Assembly (NCBI GenBank): GCA_046327915.1
Contig: JAXLXO010000003.1
Location: forward strand, 310,001 to 374,000
Direction: 5' to 3'
Origin: VGTK01 sp046327915
Lineage (GTDB): Bacteria > Desulfobacterota > Binatia > UBA12015
Length of the DNA: 64,000 nucleotides
Shown here: piece after piece, positions 8,959 through 17,710 of the stretch
Numbering within the stretch: position 1 is the stretch's first letter
How the letters are laid out: every line of letters begins with the position of its first letter
Notes under the pieces: model-generated
Databases searched by the model: none
Told to the model about the DNA's origin: nothing
The model's input: the letters and a program-made list of their open reading frames with translations, nothing else
Translations under genes and position numbers: made by a program

Positions 8959-9279
8959 TCAGTGGTGCTCTGCGAACTCGTGCGTGGCTTCGTACGGCCG
9001 CTCGAACGTCACGCCGGTCGAAAGGCCTTCCTGGTAGGACTTGTAGTCGAAGCCGCCCTGCGGCGTGTACGCGAAGATCGGCGCGTTGTCCTCCTGCGAG
9101 ACCACGCGGAAGAACGGCCGCGTCACCAGCCACTCGGAGAGGTACGCGGCTGGCGCCACGAGGTACGCGACGATGTGCAGCGGGTTGGCCTGCCCGTCGT
9201 CGTAGCGGTCCTGGGCGTGGACCGGAGAGTCGAGCAGCGTGACCAGCACGAGAGCGATTGCAGCGCGAGTCATCGACAT
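8959..9279 (-). CDS. Small secreted protein of unknown function
   Basis: A 106-residue protein with a signal peptide (MSMTRAAIALVLVTLLDS to about PVHA) and a mature part without recognisable motifs, rich in aromatic residues (HIVAYLVAPAAYLSEWLV, FDYKSYQEG) and ending in HEFAEHH. ATG at 9277-9279 is used; another ATG two codons later is equally possible, and the Shine-Dalgarno signal is weak. It stands alone between the beta-helix pair and a divergent SDR gene. Similar short proteins with one hydrophobic stretch after the signal peptide occur in Gram-negative bacteria, but no family was recognised. Confidence 0.6.
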   Translation of the reverse strand: MSMTRAAIALVLVTLLDSPVHAQDRYDDGQANPLHIVAYLVAPAAYLSEWLVTRPFFRVVSQEDNAPIFAYTPQGGFDYKSYQEGLSTGVTFERPYEATHEFAEHH

Positions 9280-9450
9280 GATCCCCGAGCCTGCCACCGC
9301 GCGCGTCCGGCGTAAATCCCGCGGGCCACTGACCACGGACTCGATCCTCCAGGCGAACGATGCGCCCCGGTTGCGCCGGGAGGGCACCGGCCCCTAGAGG
9401 TGAGGGACGACGCCGGCGACGGCGCGACACACCTGCCTCGCGGAGGAGCG

Positions 9451-10272
9451 ATGTTCGACAAGCAATGCTGGTGGATCACGGGCGCCTCGTCCGGAATCGG
9501 CGCCGCCCTCGCGCGCGCACTCGCCGCTCGCGGCGCGTCGCTCGTGCTCTCGGGCCGCAACGTCGCGGCGCTGGAGACGGTCGCGAAGGACTGCCCCGAC
9601 ACCCTGCTCCTCCCGTTCGAGGCCACCGACTTCGCTGCCGTCCCCGCTCTCGCCGAGCGTGCGTGGCAGTGGAAGGGCCGCATCGACGGTCTCGTCAACA
9701 ACGCCGGCATCTCGCAGCGCTCGCTCGCGGTCGACACCGCGTTCCCGGTCTACGAGAAGCTGATCGCCGTCGACCTGCTCGCACCGATCGCGCTGACGCA
9801 GGCCGTGCTGCCGCGCATGGTGGCCGCGGGCGGTGGACGCATCGTCGCGATCTCGAGCGTCGCGGGGTTCGTCGGCGTTCCCCTTCGCTCGGCCTACAGC
9901 GCCGCCAAGCACGGACTCGTCGGCTACCACGACGCGGTCCGCGCCGAGAACGCGCACCTCGGCATCCACGTGCACGTCGTCGCACCCGGCTCGGTGCAGA
10001 CCGACGTCTCGAAGAACGCACTCCTCGCCGACGGCTCCCGCCGCGGCGTCAGCGACGCCGCGATCGACAACGGGATGCCGGCCGAAGAAGCCGCCGCGGC
10101 GATGCTCGCCGCGATCGAGGCGGACACGCCGGAGCTGATCCTCGCCACGGGGTTCGAGCAGGACATCGCGATGCTGCGGCGCAGCGACCCGGAAGCCGCG
10201 TTCGAGCGCATGTCGGCCCTCGTCCGGGCGGGCTACGCGACGAAGATGGCGGCGGACGGCGGCAAGAGCTGA
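9451..10272 (+). CDS. Short-chain dehydrogenase/reductase
   Basis: A 273-residue classical SDR. TGASSGIG (residues 10-17) binds the nicotinamide nucleotide, NNAG follows near residue 88, and the SSVAG Ser with YSAAK supplies the Ser-Tyr-Lys catalytic set. The ATG follows CGGAGGAGCG. The C-terminal part resembles the DHRS7-like group of membrane-associated SDRs, but the substrate is unknown. It precedes the MpaB-like oxygenase and acyl-CoA dehydrogenases on the same strand, so a role in lipid or terpenoid oxidation is a reasonable inference. Confidence 0.88.
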   Translation: MFDKQCWWITGASSGIGAALARALAARGASLVLSGRNVAALETVAKDCPDTLLLPFEATDFAAVPALAERAWQWKGRIDGLVNNAGISQRSLAVDTAFPVYEKLIAVDLLAPIALTQAVLPRMVAAGGGRIVAISSVAGFVGVPLRSAYSAAKHGLVGYHDAVRAENAHLGIHVHVVAPGSVQTDVSKNALLADGSRRGVSDAAIDNGMPAEEAAAAMLAAIEADTPELILATGFEQDIAMLRRSDPEAAFERMSALVRAGYATKMAADGGKS

Positions 10273-10379
10273 CGGGGCACCGCCCCACGCGCGGACTAGG
10301 CAACCGCGCAGCGGTCGCGTATTCCAATGGGGACCGACGCCGCGCCCACCGGTGGGCATCCGGGCGTCCCGAGGAACCC

Positions 10380-11696
10380 ATGACCCCAGCTCTCGAACAG
10401 GTCCGCGCCCGCGTCGCCTCCCAGAAGACCCTGCTCCCCGAGCTCTACGGCGGGATCGACTTCGACCGCCTGCCCGAGCGCTGGACCGAGGATCCGTCGC
10501 AGGCGATCGTCAAGGACCGCGCTCCCGGCGGCGTCGCGATGACCGACTACGAGCTCGAGCTGGTGCGCGCCTACACGATGCTCGGCGATGTCGTCGCCGA
10601 CGCGTACGCGGCGCTGATGCCGAAGATCCCCTTCCGGCGCCTGATCGACATGCTGCAGGCGGCCTGCGCGCACGGCGTCGAGAGCATCGACGGCGCGCCG
10701 CCCGAGCTGGTCGCGTTCATCCACGACATGGAGCGCATTCCGGACTGGGTCGACATGGACATGGTGCGCGAGGGCGCACGTCTCGACCTGAACGCCACCG
10801 CGAACATCTCGCCGTTCGCGATCCGCGGCGCCTTCATCGCGACCTTCCTCAACAAGTACTCCGCGCTGCCGATGGCGATGACCGGCACGCTCAGCAACCA
10901 GACCGCGGCGCGCCGCGTCCGCGAGACCGCGCACTTCTTCGCCTGCACCGTGCTGCCCGGCGCGCTCGACCGGTACGGCGAGGGCTTCAAGGCCGCGGCG
11001 ATGGTGCGCCTGATGCACTCGATGGTGCGCGTCAACGTGATGCGCACGGGACGCTGGGACGCCGAGGTCTACGGCATGCCGATCCCGCAGGTCGACCAGA
11101 TGCCGGCCGGTCTGATCCCGATCTTCCTGCTCGCGTTCCGCATGCTGCGCGAGGGACGCCGCGAGTTCACGCCGGGCGAGCGCGCGCAGGTCGAGCTCGC
11201 GCGCTACCGCTGCTTCCTGCTCGGCCTTCCCGAGGATCTTCTCGCCGACACGCCCGAGGGCATCGTCCGCATGATGACCGCGCGCAACACCACGCTGCGC
11301 GAGAGCTTCGACGACGAGGTGTGCGGCTCGCTGATCCGCGCCACGCTGTCGGCGTACCTGCCGCAGGACGACAGCTACGCGAGCCAGCTGCACGACCAGC
11401 TCGAGCGCCGCTTCGCGAAGCTGATCTTCGTGCAGCACTTCCTCGGCGGCGACCGCGCGCTCGCGGCGAAGATGGGCATCCCGATCGGCCCCGATGACCT
11501 CGTGCTCGGCACGCTCGTCGGCGTCGGCGTCGCCGCGCAGGTGAAGGCATTCGAGCTCGCCGAGATGATCCCCGGCGTGCGCGACGTCGCGTCGTGGTTC
11601 CTCGCGAAGCGCGTCGAGAGCCTGGTCGCCGGCTACGGACACGCGCGCTTCACCACCGACGCGTCGAAGTACCGGCCGACGGCAGCCGCCGCCTGA
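10380..11696 (+). CDS. MpaB/Lcp-like DUF2236 oxygenase-family protein
   Basis: A 438-residue, largely helical protein. The stretch ARRVRETAHFF followed by RLMHSMVRVNVM (His near residue 213) matches the region of latex-clearing protein and MpaB that carries a conserved Arg/Lys and the histidine heme ligand in the DUF2236 family. Known relatives oxidatively cleave polyisoprene or prenyl side chains. Here the substrate is unknown, and heme binding is inferred from the His only. The start ATG at 10380 lies 107 bases after the SDR gene. Downstream are two acyl-CoA dehydrogenases, consistent with an oxidation pathway whose products enter beta-oxidation. Confidence 0.75.
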   Translation: MTPALEQVRARVASQKTLLPELYGGIDFDRLPERWTEDPSQAIVKDRAPGGVAMTDYELELVRAYTMLGDVVADAYAALMPKIPFRRLIDMLQAACAHGVESIDGAPPELVAFIHDMERIPDWVDMDMVREGARLDLNATANISPFAIRGAFIATFLNKYSALPMAMTGTLSNQTAARRVRETAHFFACTVLPGALDRYGEGFKAAAMVRLMHSMVRVNVMRTGRWDAEVYGMPIPQVDQMPAGLIPIFLLAFRMLREGRREFTPGERAQVELARYRCFLLGLPEDLLADTPEGIVRMMTARNTTLRESFDDEVCGSLIRATLSAYLPQDDSYASQLHDQLERRFAKLIFVQHFLGGDRALAAKMGIPIGPDDLVLGTLVGVGVAAQVKAFELAEMIPGVRDVASWFLAKRVESLVAGYGHARFTTDASKYRPTAAAA

Positions 11697-11706
11697 CGCG
11701 TCGGGC

Positions 11707-11758
11707 GCCGGGCTTGCCCGAATCGCGAAGCGGCGCATCCTTCGTCGAGAAGCCCGGC
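11707..11758 (+). other. Nested inverted repeat between MpaB-like gene and acyl-CoA dehydrogenase
   Basis: GCCGGGCTT (11707-11715) pairs with AAGCCCGGC (11750-11758), and inside it CGAAG (11726-11730) pairs with CTTCG (11740-11744). It could be a partial terminator or RNA-processing stem. There is no T run. Confidence 0.35.
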
Positions 11759-11781
11759 ACCACCGGAGATCCGAGAGCACG

Positions 11782-12936
11782 ATGTCGTTCGCACCGCCCG
11801 CCCACCACGTATCGGAGAGCGCGGAGCTTCGCGCGCTGCGCGCCGACGTGCGCGCGTTCATCGCCGACGAGATCGCGTCCGGCGGCTTCGTGCCCGCCGT
11901 CGATTGCTGGCTGAACAGCTGGGACGAGGCCTTCAGCCGCCGGCTCGCCGCGCGCGGCTGGCTCGGCATGACGATCCCGGTCGAGTACGGCGGCCACGGA
12001 CGCTCGTTCCGCGAGCGCTTCGTCGTCACCGAGGAGCTGCTCGCCGCCGGCGCGCCGCTCGCCGCGCACTGGATCTCGGACCGGCAGATCGGTCCGTCGC
12101 TGATGAAGTTCGGATCCGAGGAGCAGCGCCGCAAGCTTCTTCCCGGAATTGCGAAGGGCGAGGTTTTCTTCGCGATCGGCATGAGCGAGCCCGACTCGGG
12201 CTCCGACCTCGCGAGCGTGCGCATGAAGGCCGTCAAGGTGGACGGCGGCTGGCAGCTGACGGGATCGAAGATCTGGACCTCGGGTGCGCACCGCTCGCAC
12301 TGGTTCATCGTGCTCGCGCGCTCGGCGCCGCTCGATCCCGAGCATCGCCACGCGGGGCTCAGCCAGTTCATCGTCGCGCTCGACTCCCCCGGCATCGACA
12401 TCCGTCCGATCGTCTCGATGAACGGTCACCACCACTTCAACCAGGTCTTCTTCGACGGCGTCTTCGTCCCCGACGGGATGCTCTTCGGACGCGAGGGCGA
12501 CGGCTGGAAGCAGGTGACGTCGGAGCTGAGCTACGAGCGAAGCGGACCAGAGCGACTGCTGTCCACGGTCGCGGTGCTGTCGGAGATGGCGTCGGCGACG
12601 CAGCGGGGCGACCTCGCACCGGATCCGGAGCTGGGTCGGACGTTCGCGCGCGTCATGGCGCTGCACCAGATGTCGGTGTCCGTCGCGGACGCGCTGTCGA
12701 GCGGACGTCCCACCGATCAGGAGGCGGCGATCGTCAAGGTGCTCGGCACCGCAACCGAAGGTGACGTCGCAGAGCTGGCATCGCTGTCGCTCGACACCGG
12801 ACACGCCGACGACGGACTCGCACGCCTGCGGGCGATGACCGCGACCGCGCTCTTGAGCCGTCCCGGCTTCACGCTGCGCGGCGGCACCAACGAGATCCTG
12901 CGCGGCGTGATCGCGCGCGGCCTGGGGCTGCGCTGA
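11782..12936 (+). CDS. Acyl-CoA dehydrogenase family protein
   Basis: A 384-residue flavoprotein with the acyl-CoA dehydrogenase layout: a helical N-terminal domain, the middle beta domain with FAIGMSEPDSGSDLASVRM and GSKIWTSGAHRSHWFI (FAD and substrate contacts), and a C-terminal helical domain ending in RGGTNEILRGVIARGLGLR. Members oxidise acyl-CoA thioesters at the alpha-beta bond and pass electrons to ETF. It overlaps the next acyl-CoA dehydrogenase gene by one base, suggesting the two subunits form a heteromeric enzyme, as in steroid side-chain degradation (FadE pairs). The substrate is not defined. Confidence 0.9.
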   Translation: MSFAPPAHHVSESAELRALRADVRAFIADEIASGGFVPAVDCWLNSWDEAFSRRLAARGWLGMTIPVEYGGHGRSFRERFVVTEELLAAGAPLAAHWISDRQIGPSLMKFGSEEQRRKLLPGIAKGEVFFAIGMSEPDSGSDLASVRMKAVKVDGGWQLTGSKIWTSGAHRSHWFIVLARSAPLDPEHRHAGLSQFIVALDSPGIDIRPIVSMNGHHHFNQVFFDGVFVPDGMLFGREGDGWKQVTSELSYERSGPERLLSTVAVLSEMASATQRGDLAPDPELGRTFARVMALHQMSVSVADALSSGRPTDQEAAIVKVLGTATEGDVAELASLSLDTGHADDGLARLRAMTATALLSRPGFTLRGGTNEILRGVIARGLGLR

Positions 12937-13994
12937 TGAGCGACGCTTCACACGGGGCTCCGTCCATGAGCGAAGCGACACGCATCGACGCGCAGCTCGA
13001 GCAGACGCTCGAGCAGGTCTTCTCCACCGCCGCGGGCCTTCACGAGGGCTCGACCGATCTGCACTTCGACCGCGCGCTGTGGTCGACGCTCGCCGAGCTC
13101 GGCTTCACGCGCTTGACGTCCGTCGCGTCCGGCGCCGGCTGGATCGAGGCCGCGGGCCTGCTGCGCGCGGCGGGACGCCACGCCGCGGCCGTGCCCGTCG
13201 CGGAGAACGACGTCCTCGCCGGCTGGCTCGTCGAGCAGGCAGGACTTCCCGACGATCAGTCCGTCATCCGCACCTCGTGCATCGTCGACGTGTTCGGCGC
13301 CGCGGCGGACGTGCCGTGGGCGTCCGAGGTCGATCGCATCGCGGTGCTGCGGGAATCCGCGGACGGCTGGCGCGTCGCCGACGTTCCGGTCGCCGACGTC
13401 ACGCTGACGCGCGGCCGCGATCTCGCCGGGCGGCCGACCGACGGCGTGCGCGTCGATCTCGCGAAGCACGCGTCGGGGAAGATCTCGCCCGAGAAGGCGC
13501 ACGAGTACGATCTGCGCGGCGCGCTCGCGCGTGCCGTGCAGTCGGCCGGCGCGATGGACCGCCTGCTCGCGACGTCGGGCCAGTACGTCACCGAGCGCGT
13601 CCAGTTCGGACGCGCGCTCGCGAAGTTCCAGGCGATCCAGCACCTCGTCGCGGACATCGCGTGCGAGACCGCGCTCGCGAACGCCGCGGTCGAGGCGGCG
13701 GTCTCCGAGATGGCCGCGGGACACGGCGATCTCGACCGCATCGAGCTCGCCGTTGCGATCGCGCGCTCGGTGGTCGGGCACGCGGCCTCGGTCACGGTGC
13801 GCAACGCGCATCAGGTGCACGGCGCGATCGGCACCACGCTCGAGCACCGGCTGCACGAGTACACCAAGCCGATCCTCGCATGGCGCTCGGAGTTCGGCTC
13901 GGTGCGCGAGTGGGACGCGCGGCTCACCGCGATGCTCGCGCGTCCCGGCGTCGATCTGTGGTCGTTCGGCGTGCCGGTGCCCGACCGACGCTAG
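12936..13994 (+). CDS. Acyl-CoA dehydrogenase family protein, second subunit
   Basis: A 352-residue protein that starts within the stop codon of the preceding gene (TGATG overlap). The N-terminal half is divergent and its middle domain lacks the usual SEPxxGSD motif. The C-terminal helical domain is clear: a TERVQFGRALAKFQAIQHLVAD-type region and NAHQVHGAIGTTLEHRLHEY. This asymmetry, with one subunit keeping the middle motifs and the other keeping only part, matches heterotetrameric FadE-type acyl-CoA dehydrogenases. An alternative ATG ten codons downstream (MSEATRID) is possible. It ends 4 bases before the convergent CoA-lyase gene. Confidence 0.82.
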   Translation: MSDASHGAPSMSEATRIDAQLEQTLEQVFSTAAGLHEGSTDLHFDRALWSTLAELGFTRLTSVASGAGWIEAAGLLRAAGRHAAAVPVAENDVLAGWLVEQAGLPDDQSVIRTSCIVDVFGAAADVPWASEVDRIAVLRESADGWRVADVPVADVTLTRGRDLAGRPTDGVRVDLAKHASGKISPEKAHEYDLRGALARAVQSAGAMDRLLATSGQYVTERVQFGRALAKFQAIQHLVADIACETALANAAVEAAVSEMAAGHGDLDRIELAVAIARSVVGHAASVTVRNAHQVHGAIGTTLEHRLHEYTKPILAWRSEFGSVREWDARLTAMLARPGVDLWSFGVPVPDRR

Positions 13995-13998
13995 CGCT

Positions 13999-14868
13999 TC
14001 ACTCGCGCTTTCCGATCGCCTCCGCCATCGCGACCGCGCGCTTCGCGTTCTCGACGTGCAGGTTCTCGATCATGCGGCCGTCGACGGTCGCGACGCCCTT
14101 GCCCTGCGCCTTCGCCTCGTCGAACGCGGCGATGATCCGGCGCGCCATCTCGAGCTCGGCGGCGCTCGGCGAGAACACCTCGTTGCACGGCTCGAGCTGG
14201 CTCGGGTGGATGAGCGTCTTGCCGTCGAAGCCCATCTGCATGCCCTGCACGCACTCCGCACGGAAGCCGGCGTCGTCCTTGATGTCGTTGTAGACGCCGT
14301 CGAGGATCACGAGGCCGTGCGCACGCGCCGCGAGCAGACACATCGACAGGCTGCCGACCAGCGGCAGGCGTCCCGGGACGTGCGTCGCGTGCAGCTCCTT
14401 CGCGATGTCGTTCGTGCCCATGACGAGCACCGCGAGACGCTTGCTCGCACCCGCGACCTCGAGCGCGCGCAGGATGCCGACCGGCGTCTCCATCATCGCC
14501 CAGAGGCGCGTGTGGCTCGACGCCCCGGCCTTCTCGAGCAGGCCCTCGACCTCGTGGATCATCGCGGCGCTGCTGATCTTCGGCACGAGGATCGCGTCGG
14601 GCTTCGCGGCCGCCGCGGCCTTGATGTCGTCCTGGCCCCACGGCGTGTCGAGGCCGTTCACGCGGATCGCGATCTCGCGGTGGCCGAAGCCGCCGGCGAC
14701 GACCGCGTCGCACACCTGCTTGCGTGCGAGCTCCTTCGCGTCGGGCGACACCGCGTCCTCGAGATCGAGGATCAGCGCGTCGGCGTCGAGCCCGCGCGCC
14801 TTCTCGAGCGCGCGCGCGTTGGAGCCCGGCATGTACAGGACGGAACGGCGGGGACGAATCGTGCTCAT
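13999..14868 (-). CDS. HpcH/HpaI (CitE-like) CoA-ester lyase
   Basis: A 289-residue TIM-barrel lyase. RSVLYMPGSNARALEKAR at the N terminus, ILDLEDAVSP (metal-binding Glu/Asp), IRVNGLDTPWG, MMETPVGILRA and GKTLIHPSQLEPCNEVFSP are signatures of the citrate lyase beta, citramalyl-CoA and malyl-CoA lyase family. It cleaves or condenses CoA esters such as (3S)-malyl-CoA or citramalyl-CoA with Mg2+. The start ATG has GAGGA six bases upstream and lies 8 bases after the upstream lyase gene. The two form an operon of distinct lyases; the exact substrate is undetermined. Confidence 0.85.
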   Translation of the reverse strand: MSTIRPRRSVLYMPGSNARALEKARGLDADALILDLEDAVSPDAKELARKQVCDAVVAGGFGHREIAIRVNGLDTPWGQDDIKAAAAAKPDAILVPKISSAAMIHEVEGLLEKAGASSHTRLWAMMETPVGILRALEVAGASKRLAVLVMGTNDIAKELHATHVPGRLPLVGSLSMCLLAARAHGLVILDGVYNDIKDDAGFRAECVQGMQMGFDGKTLIHPSQLEPCNEVFSPSAAELEMARRIIAAFDEAKAQGKGVATVDGRMIENLHVENAKRAVAMAEAIGKRE

Positions 14869-14876
14869 CGCGATCC

Positions 14877-15926
14877 TCAGAACTTGTAGGCGGACTTGAG
14901 CTCGGGGTCCTTCGACGCGAGCATCTGAGCCAGCTTGACCATCACCTGACACTGCTTGAACGTGGCGTCGTCCTGCATCTTGCCGTCGATCATCACGGCG
15001 CCGGTGCCGTCGCCCATCGCCTCGATGACGCGCTTCGACCACAGCACGTCGTCGACGGGCGGGCTGAACACCTTGCGCGCGATGTCGATCTGGACGGGAT
15101 GAAGCGACCAGGCGCCGACGCAGCCGAGCAGGAAGGCATTCCGGAACTGGTCCTCGCAGGCGACCGTGTCCTTGATGTCGCCGAACGGGCCGTAATACGG
15201 CAGGATCCCGTTCGCGACGCAGGCGTCGACCATGCGCGCGATCGTGTAGTGCCACAGGTCCTGCTGCACGGCAGGACGATCCGCATCGGGGTTCGCCGGA
15301 TCGGGGTCGGTGCGCACCAGGTAACCCGGATGTCCGCCGCCGACGCGCGTGGTCTTCATGCGGCGCGACGCCGCGAGGTCCGCGGGTCCGAGCGACAGAC
15401 CCTGCATGCGCGGCGACGCCGCACAGATCTCCTCGACGTTCGCGACACCCGCCGCGGTCTCGAGGATCGCGTGCACGAGCAGCGGCTTCTTGATGCCCGC
15501 GCGGGCTTCGAGCTGTGCGAGCAGGCGGTCGACGTAGTGGATGTCCCACGCGCCCTCGACCTTCGGCACCATGATGACGTCGAGCTTGTCGCCGATGTTG
15601 GTGACCAGCTCGATCAGGTCGTCGAGCGCCCACGGCGAGTCGAGGCTGTTGATGCGCGTCCAGAGCTGCGTGTCGCCGAAGTCGGTGCTCTTCGCGATGC
15701 GGATCAGGCCCTGGCGTGCGGCGAGCTTGTTGTCCGCGGCGATCGCATCCTCGAGGTTGCCCAGCAGGACGTCGGTCTTCTTCGCGATGTCCGGGATCTT
15801 CGCCGCCATCTTCTCGTTCGACGGGTCGAAGAAGTGGATCATCCGCGAGGGCTTGAACGGCACCTCGCGCAGCGGGGCCGGCGCGCCGACCGCGAGCGGT
15901 TGGAAGAAGTGCTTGGGACTACGCAT
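14877..15926 (-). CDS. Malyl-CoA/beta-methylmalyl-CoA lyase-like CoA-ester lyase
   Basis: A 349-residue member of the longer HpcH/HpaI lyase branch. LLGNLEDAIAADNK holds the metal-binding acidic residues, RINSLDSPWALDDLIELV and VPKVEGAWDIHYVD form the barrel core, and HAILETAAGVANVEEI and GAWSLHPVQIDIARKVFSPP complete the active site. This matches L-malyl-CoA/beta-methylmalyl-CoA lyases, which split malyl-CoA into acetyl-CoA and glyoxylate. No other gene of the ethylmalonyl-CoA or 3-hydroxypropionate cycle is visible nearby, so the pathway is not fixed. AGGAG precedes the ATG by about 8 bases. Confidence 0.85.
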   Translation of the reverse strand: MRSPKHFFQPLAVGAPAPLREVPFKPSRMIHFFDPSNEKMAAKIPDIAKKTDVLLGNLEDAIAADNKLAARQGLIRIAKSTDFGDTQLWTRINSLDSPWALDDLIELVTNIGDKLDVIMVPKVEGAWDIHYVDRLLAQLEARAGIKKPLLVHAILETAAGVANVEEICAASPRMQGLSLGPADLAASRRMKTTRVGGGHPGYLVRTDPDPANPDADRPAVQQDLWHYTIARMVDACVANGILPYYGPFGDIKDTVACEDQFRNAFLLGCVGAWSLHPVQIDIARKVFSPPVDDVLWSKRVIEAMGDGTGAVMIDGKMQDDATFKQCQVMVKLAQMLASKDPELKSAYKF

Positions 15927-16095
15927 CGGGGACTCTCCTGCTCTCGGGCTGTCTGGAGGTGCGGGCCGCACCGCAGCGCGCGGTGGGAACGGTCGCGGCC
16001 GCAGATTCCGTAGACGATCTCGCCCCACCCGGCAACGTCGTGCCGGCTGCAGAAGGTCGCGGGCCCCTGCCCCCGGGATCACCGGAGACGGATCG

Positions 16096-17475
16096 TCAGG
16101 GAGCGCAGTCGCCGATCGCGTAGACCTGGCCGTTCGTCGTGCCGACGTACACCCGCCCGTTGGCGAGGATCGGCGACGACGGCAGCCGCGACGGGAACTC
16201 GCGGCGCCACAGGTTGGTGCCGTCCGGCTTGAGCGCGATCAGGCTCTTGTCGAGCGTCAAGTAGATGCGCCCGGCCGCGTCCACCACCGGCGGGTTGTTC
16301 TGGAACTTGCCGCGGCCGAGGTCGCTGCGCTGCCAGAGCACGTTGCCCGCGGTGTCGAGCGCATACAGCGTGCTCGCGGGACCGTGCGACGCGCCGACGA
16401 TCACGCGGCCGTGCGCGAGATCGAGCGCCGCCGGCGCCTCGAGACGCTGGCGCGCGCCGCGCGTGTCGAGGAAGCGCGTGACGGTCGGAGTGCCACCGGG
16501 CGTCGTCGGCGGATCCACCGCCCACAGGCCCTCGCGCAGTCCGACGTAGATGCGTCCGGTGTTCGGATCGACGACCGGTGCCAGGTTCGAGTTGCGGCCG
16601 ATGCGCCCCTCCGACTCGAGGCTCGCCTGCCACAGCACGGCACCCGTCTGCGGCTGGTACGCGCCCAGCGTGCCGCCGGCGATCGTCATGTAGAGCGCGT
16701 TGCCGCTCGGGCTCAGCGCGGGCGACGCGTTGCGGATGCCGCCGCCCACCGGGTTGATGCACCACTTCACCTGCCGCGTCGGACCGGGGCACATCGCCAT
16801 GATCGTGCCCGCGCCGAGCGAGTCCGACGCCATGTACACGAGCCCGTCGGCACCGATGATCGGCGGCACGGTGATGTCACCGTCGGTGCAGACCTTCTGT
16901 CGCCACGCGACGTGTCCGGGGAAGCCGCCGATCGGCGGGATCTGGATCGCCCACATGTCGTTGTCGCGCGTGCCGATGTACGTGAAGTCGCCGTTGCCGA
17001 CCACCGGCGACGAGCGGTCCGCGCGCTTGCCCTCGTTGTCGGTCTCGCACCAGCGCACGGTGCCGGTCGCCGGATCGATCGCGCAGACCGGAGCCTTGCC
17101 GACCGGAACGAACAGCGTCTGCGGCTCGCCCGGGTTTCCTTCCGCGAGCACCGGCGAGCTCAGGATGCGGCCCACGAGGCGCGTGCTCCAGATGGAGTCG
17201 GAGCAGGTCGGACCGTCGAACGCGCTCTGTCCCGTGTGCTGCACGTTGCCCTGGAACGCCGGCCAGTCGCCGGCGTTCACGCCGACGGGCGACGACACCG
17301 CCGGACACACCGGGTTCGCCTCGAGGCAGACGTTGTTCTGCAAGTCGATCGCGCAGCGCGGCGGCGCCGCCTGCACGTGCGATGCGGCCAGCACCACGGC
17401 GGCGACTGCGGACGGCGCGAGGCGCGCGAGACGACGAGAGACGGCCGGCAGGAGCGCCGGAGAAGCGTGGCTCAT
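16096..17475 (-). CDS. Secreted PQQ-like beta-propeller repeat protein
   Basis: A 459-residue exported protein. After a signal peptide (to about HVQAA) come a Cys-containing N terminus and repeated propeller blades: LFVPVGKAPVCAIDPATG, YMASDSLGAGTIMAMC, YMTIAGGTLGAYQPQTG, LYALDTAGNVLWQRSD, VYVGTTNGQVYAIGD. The motif A-x-D-x-x-T/N-G-x-x-x-W is that of BamB and quinoprotein dehydrogenase blades. No heme-binding CxxCH is present and no PQQ ligands could be assigned, so it is probably structural or binding rather than an enzyme. AAGGA lies six bases before the ATG at 17473-17475. Confidence 0.8.
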   Translation of the reverse strand: MSHASPALLPAVSRRLARLAPSAVAAVVLAASHVQAAPPRCAIDLQNNVCLEANPVCPAVSSPVGVNAGDWPAFQGNVQHTGQSAFDGPTCSDSIWSTRLVGRILSSPVLAEGNPGEPQTLFVPVGKAPVCAIDPATGTVRWCETDNEGKRADRSSPVVGNGDFTYIGTRDNDMWAIQIPPIGGFPGHVAWRQKVCTDGDITVPPIIGADGLVYMASDSLGAGTIMAMCPGPTRQVKWCINPVGGGIRNASPALSPSGNALYMTIAGGTLGAYQPQTGAVLWQASLESEGRIGRNSNLAPVVDPNTGRIYVGLREGLWAVDPPTTPGGTPTVTRFLDTRGARQRLEAPAALDLAHGRVIVGASHGPASTLYALDTAGNVLWQRSDLGRGKFQNNPPVVDAAGRIYLTLDKSLIALKPDGTNLWRREFPSRLPSSPILANGRVYVGTTNGQVYAIGDCAP

Positions 17476-17523
17476 GAGGATCCTTCGCGAGTTTCTGGGT
17501 CCGAATTCCGTGGCGCGACTGGC

Positions 17524-17548
17524 GGGGCCGCGGGGCGCTGGCGGCCCC
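17524..17548. terminator. GC-rich hairpin
   Basis: GGGGCCGC (17524-17531) and GCGGCCCC (17541-17548) form a perfect 8-bp stem with a 9-base loop, between the LLM oxidoreductase gene end and the beta-propeller gene start. It could terminate the former. There is no T run. Confidence 0.35.
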
Positions 17549-17710
17549 GGGGGCCGTGCGGCCTCACGAGACTGCCGCCGGGCCCGGCGCCGGTCAAGAC
17601 GCTTCCGAAGCGGACGGGGCACCAACCGCGCACCTGCCAGCGCGAACGCGGCCGCGGGATGGAAAGCCGCGCCACAGCCGATCGGCGCGCACGGCCGACC
17701 GATGCGGGCG

